From assembly GCA_002696035.1 (NCBI GenBank), contig NZQV01000010.1, positions 1-64,000 of the forward strand: a DNA stretch of 64,000 nucleotides, read 5' to 3'. Below, piece after piece: positions 27,893 to 36,000 of the stretch. Position 1 is the stretch's first letter. Each line of letters begins with the position of its first letter. This stretch comes from Balneola sp. GTDB taxonomy: Bacteria > Bacteroidota > Rhodothermia > Balneolales > Balneolaceae. The notes under the pieces were generated by a model that searched no databases, was not told the origin of the DNA, and saw only the letters and a list, made by a program, of their open reading frames with translations. Position numbers and translations under genes: made by a program.

Positions 27893-28012
27893 ATGTTGAA
27901 TTTTAAATTATAGATGTTCTATTGCTTGACCTGTAAAGGCAGTATGAATTGATAAGGTTAGTTGATGCATGCTAATTACTCCATTTTACATTCAAAATTT
28001 AAAATTCAACAT
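27893..28012. repeat. 17-bp perfect inverted repeat between exonuclease and ligase
   Basis: ATGTTGAATTTTAAATT (27893-27909) and its exact reverse complement AATTTAAAATTCAACAT (27996-28012) face each other across 86 bases. The right arm covers the last codons and stop of the exonuclease gene. In a minus-strand transcript the arms would pair around the intergenic region, giving a large hairpin before the ligase start. Confidence 0.8.
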
Positions 28013-29000
28013 TACTCTTGGTATCTAAGAACTTAGCCTGTATTCCACGTTCATTCAGGTAGTGTTTAACCACATCAGGATTTGGGGTGTGGGTGATGTA
28101 GATCATTTTGGGCCGGAGCTTTTCGCAAAGTGAGATCAGCTCGAAGAAATCCAGGTGGTCGGAGATGGGGATGAGTTTATCTGCAGTAAGCTGACTTCGT
28201 CTCGATTCCATCGCCGCCCAGCCGCTGCAGTAAGCAATGCGTTTTTTGCGGACATTGGAAGCAAAGCCATTATTGATCGCCGAACTCGGGCAGACCAGTA
28301 TCTTTCCTTCGCAAGTATCGCGGTCGTAGGTTTCATAATTTCCAAGGTCGATGCCTTCCTCCTCATATACATCACAAAGTTTAAATCCTGCGCCGTGAAT
28401 TTGAATGGGGTGATCCAGATCTTTCACCAAGTGCATGATCTCCTGCGCCTTCCCAAGATTGTAGGCCAAAAAGACGGGCGTGTGATCTTCCTCCAGGGCT
28501 GAACTCGCAAACCCGGTGATATCTGTTTTCAATTCTTCGTAATCTGCCCAGCGGTACACGGGCAGACTGAAAGTTGCTTCGGTGATGAAGCTGTCGATCT
28601 GTGCATCAGGAAGTTCAAATCCTTCGGTGGCAGGAGAGGGCGGCGTGCGGTAATCGCCGGTGTAGAGGAGGTTTCCAAAATCGGATTTCACGAAGGTCAT
28701 GGCAGAGCCGAGAATATGTCCGGCCGGGTAAAATGTGATTTTGGCATTCCCGGTTTCAACAGATCGCTTGAACGGCAGTTCCTGGACTTCATACTTAGTA
28801 CCCCGTCGTTCCATAAATTTCTTGGTAGGTGGCGTGGCATAGACGGCTTTGGCATACGATTTCCACGGAATGTGATCTGCGTGTCCATGCGAGACAAACA
28901 CATGCTCTGCCTGTTTGCCGCTATAGTCCAGCCCAATGCCTAACTGCGGCAGTAGAATTCCATGATTTCCGGCTTTGGTGATCTTGAGCATAAAAGTCAT
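27999..29000 (-). CDS. MBL-fold exonuclease of the ligase-associated type
   Basis: 333 residues with the metallo-beta-lactamase metal motif SHGHADH (37-43), a HILGSAM His (motif with PAGHILGSAM near 95) and Asp in YTGDYRT. It belongs to the exonuclease group often found with ATP-dependent ligases, DNA-repair helicase Lhr and phosphoesterase PdeM. Its position on the same strand, upstream of the ligase, fits that set. Start may be ATG at 29000 or, three codons later, ATG at 28991 (MLKITKAG); both are plausible. Lhr and PdeM genes are absent from this window. Confidence 0.82.
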   Translation of the reverse strand: MTFMLKITKAGNHGILLPQLGIGLDYSGKQAEHVFVSHGHADHIPWKSYAKAVYATPPTKKFMERRGTKYEVQELPFKRSVETGNAKITFYPAGHILGSAMTFVKSDFGNLLYTGDYRTPPSPATEGFELPDAQIDSFITEATFSLPVYRWADYEELKTDITGFASSALEEDHTPVFLAYNLGKAQEIMHLVKDLDHPIQIHGAGFKLCDVYEEEGIDLGNYETYDRDTCEGKILVCPSSAINNGFASNVRKKRIAYCSGWAAMESRRSQLTADKLIPISDHLDFFELISLCEKLRPKMIYITHTPNPDVVKHYLNERGIQAKFLDTKSNVEF

Positions 29001-29055
29001 ACCCGTGAAGACGGGAATCTTTATTTAATTAGTTGCAATTATAGCACCAGAGCTT

Positions 29056-29200
29056 GTCATCCTGAGTGTATCGTAAGACAAATAGTGCCGAAATAGTTAA
29101 CTCGAAGGATCTCAAATTCTGGCCATCTCGATATGTCAAATTTTGAGATCCTTCGCGGCAAACATAGAGTCTTATAAAACATCTCTTCGCTCAGGATGAC
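29056..29200. repeat. Dispersed REP-like inverted repeat, copy 2
   Basis: The outer arms are GTCATCCTGAG (29056-29066) and CTCAGGATGAC (29190-29200); internal arms are GAAGGATCTCAAA and TTTGAGATCCTTC. It shares outer and inner motifs with 5137-5296, though the centres differ. It is a nested palindrome, so the transcript would fold into long hairpins. Confidence 0.85.
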
Positions 29201-29613
29201 AACATTTGGGTGACTTAAATTCATTCACTCACTAAACTAAGAAGAGCAGGTGACAGTTCGTGGCAGGGTAATTCAAAATATATCCTGCTAGCCGCGACCG
29301 CTGGGACCCCATCTTTGTCTCTTTCCCAAACACACTTTTTGAGTAAGTTAGAAATTATCCAACTCTGCAAAATATTTGCCACAGGTGTGCATATTCTGCC
29401 CGTATGCGCCAGGGAAAGAGGACACGTAAAAATAGCAGATGTCGAATTAGACGTCTCCTTCCTTGGCGTCCCCGGACGTTAGGGAAGGAACAAGGATGGG
29501 TTGGTTCGGAAATGGTTGATCAGGCTAAGTTGTCTAATCAACCCAAAGAAACCCCATGGATTGAAAAAGCCGGCTCTTTAGTTACATCAGTGAACCAAAG
29601 AAAGAAAAATACC
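29201..29613 (+). other. Non-coding GC-richer stretch with hairpins upstream of the SDR gene
   Basis: No gene recognised. An open frame continues upstream of the SDR ATG, but the translation (Arg/Lys-rich, no domain) does not look like protein. Two hairpins stand out: TCCTTCC (29456-29462) with GGAAGGA (29483-29489), enclosing GCGTCC/GGACGT; and GGTTGAT (29514-29520) with ATCAACC (29537-29543). Also GTCTCTTTCCC near 29317 has a near-complement GGGAAAGAGGAC near 29412. Could be a degenerate mobile remnant or a structured leader RNA. Confidence 0.4.
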
Positions 29614-30525
29614 ATGAGTACTAACTGGACAACGGCTAACATTCCATCACAAAAAGGTAAAATTATCATCGTGACCGGGGCTAACAGTGGACTGGGTTTT
29701 GGAACCACTCGCGAACTGGCTCGCAAAGGGGGCAAAGTGATCATGGCTGTCCGTAGTCTGGATCGGGGAGCATCGGCCAAAGAAGATATCGAAAAAGAGA
29801 TTCCTTCAGCCCAACTGGAACTGATGGAACTGGACTTGGCTTCCCTTGAATCGGTTAAGAGTTTTGCATCGGATTTCTCCCAAAAATACGATCGTCTGGA
29901 TATACTCATCAACAATGCCGGACTTATGATGCCCGAAGAACGTCAGGAGACCGAGGACGGATTTGAGAAGCAGATCGGAGTCAATCATTTGGGGCATTTT
30001 GCGCTCACCAATCAGTTGCTTCCTATGTTAAATGAGACAGAAGATTCGCGGGTGGTGACCATCAGCAGCATGTATGGCAAAACGGGCTATGCAAGTATAA
30101 ATTGGGACGATCTGCACTGGGAGGAAGAATACGACACCACGGATGCATATTCGCAGAGTAAGTTCGCCAATCAGCTGTTTGGCCTGGAATTGGCTCGAAA
30201 ACTGGAAGAGGCGGGCAGTGGCACTATCTCAACAATGGCACATCCGGGATATACAGCGACAAATCTTCAGCGTCACATCGGACTGATGGGAAAGATCGGG
30301 AATAAGCTAATCGCTCAAGATCTGGATATGGGTATTTTGCCTCAGCTTCGCGCAGCCACCGATCCGGATGTAGAGAACGGCGAATATTTGGGTCCCAAAG
30401 GATTCATGAACATGCGGGGATATCCTCAAACCGAAGAGCCCAACAAAAAAGCCAAAGAGCCGGAGCTCTCTGAGAAATTCTGGAAACTGAGTGAGGAGTT
30501 GACGGATACCAACTTTCCGCTGTAG
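29614..30525 (+). CDS. Short-chain dehydrogenase/reductase (retinol-dehydrogenase-like)
   Basis: 303 residues from ATG 29614, which directly precedes the Rossmann fold (KIIIVTGANSGLGFG, the TGxxxGxG cofactor site). Also present: NNAGLMMPEE, the catalytic Ser of VVTISSMYG, and Tyr-x-x-x-Lys in YSQSKFANQ. The broad specificity SDR is NAD(P)H-dependent and cytosolic; the MYGKTGY insertion and length resemble the retinol dehydrogenase/WW-domain oxidoreductase-like branch. Substrate unknown. Preceded by unexplained hairpin-rich DNA and convergent with oxyR. Confidence 0.86.
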   Translation: MSTNWTTANIPSQKGKIIIVTGANSGLGFGTTRELARKGGKVIMAVRSLDRGASAKEDIEKEIPSAQLELMELDLASLESVKSFASDFSQKYDRLDILINNAGLMMPEERQETEDGFEKQIGVNHLGHFALTNQLLPMLNETEDSRVVTISSMYGKTGYASINWDDLHWEEEYDTTDAYSQSKFANQLFGLELARKLEEAGSGTISTMAHPGYTATNLQRHIGLMGKIGNKLIAQDLDMGILPQLRAATDPDVENGEYLGPKGFMNMRGYPQTEEPNKKAKEPELSEKFWKLSEELTDTNFPL

Positions 30526-30611
30526 GAGCACAATAGGGAAAACGATCGAATAAGACGCACAGGTCTATTCTATCGACCAAAATTCTGCGATCAATGTTCG
30601 GTGTTCCTCTT

Positions 30612-31544
30612 CTATTCGATCACCATTTTCTCTTCCTGTGATTCCAGCTCTTTTGGAATAGAATCCACGATCACATCGGCAAAGGCACTGATCAGGTTCT
30701 TCTTGAGGAACTCTCGGCTGTACACTAACCGGATCTTGCGGGAAGGAACGGGGTCTTCAAACTCCTTGACCACACCGTTGGCGCAGCTTGTATCGTGATT
30801 GCTCATAGCAAGGTAAGGCATCAGTGTTACGCCAAAATCCTGTTCTACAAGTCGCTTCAGCGTTTCCAGGTTACCGCTTTCAAAGGTGATGGCGGTGTCA
30901 TTTCGCTTTTCATTGTTTTTCTTGCAGATCTTCATGGTTTGATCTCGGAAGCAGTGTCCTTCATTCAACAGCCACAGATCTTCTTTATAAAGATCGTCGA
31001 TGCAGATCTTGTCTTTCTTAGCGAGTTCGTGCTTGGGATTTACATAAGCCAGAAATGGCTCCAGAAAAAGATCTTGTTCAAAAATATGCTGATCGGTGGG
31101 TGTCGCGATCACTCCCACATCAAAATAGTCTTCATTCAATCCTTTGAGGACCTCTTCAGTGAGAGCTTCCTCAAATACCAGTTCTACATTCGGGTACTTT
31201 TCAATGAAAGGCTTTAAAAACAGCGGCACCAGGTAAGGAGAGATCGTTGGGATGATTCCCACCCGGAACGTTCCGCGCAGTTCTTCGCCCTGTACGGCAA
31301 CCATATCTTCAATGTGCTTGGCTCCGCTCAGGATCTGTTTGGCTTGTTCTATGATCTCCTCGCCAATAGAGGTAGGCACCACCGGAGATTTAGAGCGGTC
31401 AAAGATCAAGACCCCAAGTTCATCTTCAAGTTTCTGGATCTGCATGCTGAGCGTAGGCTGGGTGATATAGATCTTTTTGGCAGCCGTGGCAAAGTGTCGG
31501 TGTTTATCTACGGCAACGATGTATGAAAGCTGAGTTAAGGTCAT
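30612..31544 (-). CDS. oxyR: OxyR-type hydrogen-peroxide-sensing LysR regulator
   Basis: 310 residues, with an N-terminal winged helix-turn-helix (LSYIVAVDKHRHFATAAKKI then TQPTLSMQIQKLEDELG) and a LysR substrate domain. The diagnostic redox pair is present: NEGHCFRDQTMKIC, giving Cys198 and Cys207 nine residues apart, as in E. coli OxyR Cys199/Cys208, with His197 at the equivalent position. Peroxide would oxidise these to a disulfide and switch on detoxification genes. No catalase or peroxiredoxin gene lies adjacent. The start ATG at 31544 is well placed. Confidence 0.93.
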   Translation of the reverse strand: MTLTQLSYIVAVDKHRHFATAAKKIYITQPTLSMQIQKLEDELGVLIFDRSKSPVVPTSIGEEIIEQAKQILSGAKHIEDMVAVQGEELRGTFRVGIIPTISPYLVPLFLKPFIEKYPNVELVFEEALTEEVLKGLNEDYFDVGVIATPTDQHIFEQDLFLEPFLAYVNPKHELAKKDKICIDDLYKEDLWLLNEGHCFRDQTMKICKKNNEKRNDTAITFESGNLETLKRLVEQDFGVTLMPYLAMSNHDTSCANGVVKEFEDPVPSRKIRLVYSREFLKKNLISAFADVIVDSIPKELESQEEKMVIE

Positions 31545-31635
31545 AGAGGTAAATAAATTGAACGATTCTGACTGTAGGAATTTTTTATAATTGAATATCG
31601 GTAAAATAGAGTTTTAATCGAAAAAAGGTAGACCA

Positions 31636-31905
31636 TTGAAGAAGCATATTTTTATAAGCGGACGTGTTCAGGGTGTGGGGTTCAGACATTTTACCCGAAC
31701 GCATGCTGAATCTCTGGGTGTGAATGGGTGGGTGAAGAACTTATCCGACGGCAGAGTTGAGGCTGTGTTTGAGGGAGATGAGGAGCCCGTGCAGAAGTTA
31801 ATAGACCAATGCAAGGAAGGCCCGGCCTCAGCTTACGTTAAAGACATCGAAATTCAGGAAGTAAAAAAAGAAGGCACATTTGGCGAGTTTAGCGTTCGGT
31901 TCTAA
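31636..31905 (+). CDS. acyP: Acylphosphatase (TTG start)
   Basis: 89 residues; the small single-domain enzyme that hydrolyses acyl phosphates. Catalytic Arg17 lies in RVQGVGFRHF and Asn35 in GWVKNLSDGRVEA, both diagnostic. Translation starts at TTG 31636, seven bases after AAAAAAGGTAG; no ATG is available before the conserved strand. The gene's 3' end contains the hairpin that serves as terminator for the opposite gene. Confidence 0.93.
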   Translation: MKKHIFISGRVQGVGFRHFTRTHAESLGVNGWVKNLSDGRVEAVFEGDEEPVQKLIDQCKEGPASAYVKDIEIQEVKKEGTFGEFSVRF

Positions 31906-31914
31906 TGTGCCTTC
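31863..31914 (-). terminator. Terminator for the convergent exported-protein gene, inside the acyP end
   Basis: GAAGGCACAT (31870-31879) and ATGTGCCTTC (31905-31914) form a perfect 10-bp stem across acyP's final codons. On the minus strand it is followed by TTTTTTT (31869-31863), so it terminates the transcript from 32685 while lying within the other gene. Confidence 0.8.
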
Positions 31915-31932
31915 AGAAAGTTGGTATCAGCT

Positions 31933-32685
31933 TTAGGAGTCAGATCCTAAAGTGTTATCAATATAGGTCATCAGTTTCACGAGGTCTTTTTCTGAACGAC
32001 TGTCAAGATCATTTTCGTCCATGAAGTTGTTGAGTGCTTTACGGTCGCTGCGGTCGTATTTGCGGATGATATCCTTGGCTCGTAATCTTCTCAATTCTTC
32101 AATATCGCCATTGTGTTTTTGGATAAAAAATTCCTCGCTGTTAATGTAACGCTCGGTCTTTTTGCCGGTGAAGGGATCCTTACTGTTACTTCTCATCAAG
32201 TTGGTTCTGTGGACGGCTAAAAGTTTGAGCCCGGTTCCCTGATTGTAAAGAACCTGAACAGGAGTGAGCTCGTCAAATCCTAACTCCGTTTCTCTTATTT
32301 GATAGCTAAATACTTCCTGAACCTTATCTGTATTCTGGAAATCAGCCGGGGTTTCAAACATAAATCCTTTTACACCATTGGTGTTCAGCACCATGATCTT
32401 CTGATCTTTAATGAATAAGACCTGGTTTTTGTAAGAATCATAGTTGATGGGAAGGATCTCACTTGCTTTGCCTGATTCAAACAAAATACGTCCGTTCTCA
32501 AAAGACTCTTTCAGCAGTGGACTTCCTTTTACTTCAGTCTTGTCTTCAGCATAAATGGTAGTTCCGGCCTTATTTGTAATTTGTACGGTCTGATAATCGG
32601 TTTCGTTTCCAGTATTCTGGGCATTTGCATGCACCGTCAGGAACAGAGCTAAAAACGATATCAAAAATAATTTATACAGCTTCAT
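31933..32685 (-). CDS. Exported protein of unknown function
   Basis: 250 residues from ATG 32683-32685 (MKLYKLFLISFLALF); an in-frame start four codons upstream is less signal-like. The signal peptide ends HANAQ. The mature part has a beta-rich core (ITNKAGTTIYAEDKTEVKGS, INYDSYKNQVLFI, GVKGFMFETP) followed by a charged helical tail (RRLRAKDIIRKYDRSDRKAL, LDSRSEKDLVKLMTYI). The domain architecture suggests a small outer-surface or periplasmic protein with C-terminal helices. No family recognised. Terminated inside the convergent acyP. Confidence 0.65.
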   Translation of the reverse strand: MKLYKLFLISFLALFLTVHANAQNTGNETDYQTVQITNKAGTTIYAEDKTEVKGSPLLKESFENGRILFESGKASEILPINYDSYKNQVLFIKDQKIMVLNTNGVKGFMFETPADFQNTDKVQEVFSYQIRETELGFDELTPVQVLYNQGTGLKLLAVHRTNLMRSNSKDPFTGKKTERYINSEEFFIQKHNGDIEELRRLRAKDIIRKYDRSDRKALNNFMDENDLDSRSEKDLVKLMTYIDNTLGSDS

Positions 32686-33026
32686 AATGTCACTCATTGA
32701 TTGTTAAAACTTTATTTAGGCTAATATGCTCACAGATTCTCACTCTATCAAACTTCGATTGGTAAATACTTTTAAAGAGTGAGATCAGCTTAGTTAGTTA
32801 TCAACTATTTGAGCCGGAGGTTATTATAAGAGCGAAGGAAGCGATGCCTCAGTTTTCACACATTAAATTTGAAGCTGATCATAGAGAACGGTGCGAGTAA
32901 AGGCTCAGGAGAGGGATCTTTCAGCGGCCACAAAATTGTGGATAAATAGTTGACAAAAAGCTTCGATAAGAAAGGCTATGAATGGTATATTCCGTAATTA
33001 GAAATTCCATTCCAAAAAGGCGATCT

Positions 33027-36000
33027 ATGTACCTGATTTTTGATACTGAAACCACCGGCTTACCTCAGGATTTTTCGGCTCCCATTACCGAACTTGATAA
33101 CTGGCCGCGTTTGGTTCAGCTTGCCTGGCAGCTTCATGACGAGACCGGAAAGCTCATCAACAGCGGGAATTATATTGTGAAACCGGAGGGATTTACGATT
33201 CCCTTCAACTCCGAAAAAATTCACGGTATTTCGACGGAGCGTGCACAAGAAGAAGGGGTAGAGCTGGAATTTGTGCTCAAGGAATTCTCCAAAGACATAA
33301 ACAAAGCGTATTTCCTGATCGGGCATAATGTAAGTTTTGATGAGAAGATCATGGGAGCGGAATATCTGCGGAAAAAGATCTCCTCAGCTATTCTGGACAA
33401 ACCCAAGATCGATACCAAGATCGATGGGACTGACGTAGCCAAGATCGAAGGCGGAAGGGGAGGCAACTACAAATGGCCGTCTTTAGGTGAATTGCACCAC
33501 GCTCTTTTTGATGAAGGTTTTGAAGACGCCCACGATGCTGCCGCCGATGTGGAAGCAACCGCCCGTATATTCCTGGAAATGGTTAGGACCGGTGCTACCA
33601 AGGTCAACTTCCCGATGGATGCGAAACTCTATGAGTCGGCACAAAGCTACATGAAGCGGGAGGAATATATCGATCTCGTTTCCCCGTCCCGGTTCAAAAC
33701 AAAGCAATCGGAAGAACAATTAGAGGCTCAAAAAAAAAGTGGAAACGAAGAAGAGACAACTGGTAGCAGGCTAATAGAGCAGGCTACCTTCACGCATCTC
33801 CACAATCATTCTAAATTCTCCGTCCTTCAAGCCACTGCAGGGATCAAAGACCTGGTTAAAAAAGCCAAAGATGAAGGCATGAGCGCGGTGGGTCTGGCTG
33901 ATCTTGGGAATATGTATGGTGCGTTCTCATTTGCTGCAACAGCCCATGCAGAGGGAATAAAGCCTATTCTTGGGTGTGAATTCTATGTAGTGGAAGATCG
34001 CCTTCAAAAGAAATTTACCCGCGATAACAGGGATCGCCGCTACCAGATCCCGATGTTTGCAAAGAATCAGAACGGATACAAAAACCTCTCTAAATTAAGT
34101 TCTATTGGATTTACGGAGGGATATTATTACAAATTTCCGCGGGTTGATAAGGATGTTATTGCCAAATATGCAGAGGATATCATTTGCCTGAGTGGCGGCG
34201 TGCGGGGCTGGCTGGCCGATCTGATCCTGAACAAAGGACAGGAGTTTGCCGAAGAAGAGTTGCAGTGGTGGATGGAAACCTTCGGTGATGATTTTTACCT
34301 GGAAGTGCTAAACCATGGCCTGGAAGAAGAGAAACGGGTAAATCAGGTTTTTAAATCCTTTTCAGAGAAGTATGGGGTGAAATTAGTGGCATCCAATAAC
34401 GTCTTTTATCTGGATGAAGAAGACGCCAAGGCCCATGATGCTCTAATCTGTATTGATGATGGCGAACTAATGAGTACGCCCAAGGGCAGGGGACGTGGAT
34501 ATCGGTATGGCTTCCCGAATGATGAGTTCTACTTCAAGTCGCAAGACCAGATGAAGGAGCTTTTTGTTGATATGCCTGAAGCCATCGTGAGCACGCAGGA
34601 AATTGTTGATAAAATTGAGCCCGTTAAGCTGGAGCGGGATGTATTGCTTCCCCGGTTTGAGCTTCCGGAGGGATTTGAGTCAGAAGATGAATACCTGAAA
34701 CATCTGACCTACGAAGGGGCCAAACCCCGGTACGATGAAATTGATAAGGAAGTGACCGAACGGATCGAATTGGAGCTGGGTATTATTCGTGAAATGGGTT
34801 TTGCCGGATACTTTTTGATCGTTCAGGATTTTATAGCCGCAGCTAAAGAAATGGGCGTTTACGTGGGTCCGGGGCGTGGTTCTGCGGCCGGTTCGGTGGT
34901 GGCGTATTGCACAGGGATCACCAACATCGACCCGCTTAAATATGATCTGCTTTTTGAGCGTTTTCTGAATCCCGAGCGGGTGAGTATGCCTGATATTGAT
35001 ATTGATTTTGATGACGATGGCCGGCAGCGGGTCATTGAATATGTGGTGGATAAATATGGCGTCGATCAGGTGGCGCATATTATCACATTTGGTTCTATGG
35101 CTGCCCGCTCGTCCGTGCGTGATGTGGCCCGTGTGCTCGATCTTCCATTGTCGGATGCCGATCGTCTCGCCAAACTCATTCCTGAAAAACCAGGTACCTC
35201 GCTTGATGATGCCTTTTCAGAAGTAAAGGAACTCCGCAATATCCGCGATGGAGAAGGCCTGGAAGCGGAAACGCTCCGAATGGCGCATGTGCTGGAAGGC
35301 TCGGTTCGGAATACCGGAATTCATGCCGCGGGGGTTATCATCGCACCGGATAAGCTTACGGAATACATCCCGGTGAGCACGGCCAAGGATGCGGATCTTT
35401 ATGTGACCCAATACGACGGCAGCGTGATCGAAGATGCCGGTATGCTGAAGATGGATTTCCTGGGTTTGAAGACTCTTTCTATCCTGAAATCGGCCATCGA
35501 GTATGTGGGGGAGAATCATGGAAAAGAATATAATCTCGATGACATTCCGCTTGACGATGAGACTACCTACAAATTGTATCAGAATGGCGGAACACTTGGG
35601 ACCTTTCAGTTTGAGAGTGAAGGGATGCGTAAACACCTCAAGAATCTCAAGCCGACGGACATCAATGATCTAATTGCCATGAATGCCTTGTACCGTCCGG
35701 GACCTATGCAGTTCATTCCGGATTACATTGAACGGAAGCACGGCCGCGAAAAGGTTGAATACGATCACGAAGATCTGATCAATATTCTTGAACCCACCTA
35801 TGGAATTATGATCTACCAGGAGCAGATCATGAAGGTTGCGCAGCGCATGGGTGGCTACTCGCTCGGTGAAGCGGATGTACTTCGGCGGATCATGGGTAAG
35901 AAAAAGCCGGAACTCCTTCCCCCAGAAGAAGAGAAATTTGTAAATCAGGCCATCGAAAAAGGTTACGATAAGCAGACCGCCAAAGACGTTTTCGATAAAA

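Noticed and set aside
29404-29613. Open frame extending 70 codons upstream of the SDR gene
   Set aside because: The translation is Arg/Lys/Pro-rich with no domain, the region has DNA hairpins, and the Rossmann motif begins just after the ATG at 29614.
30543-30625. GATCGAATA ... TATTCGATC inverted repeat between SDR and oxyR
   Set aside because: Arms are short, far apart and one is inside oxyR coding sequence; no T run, likely chance.
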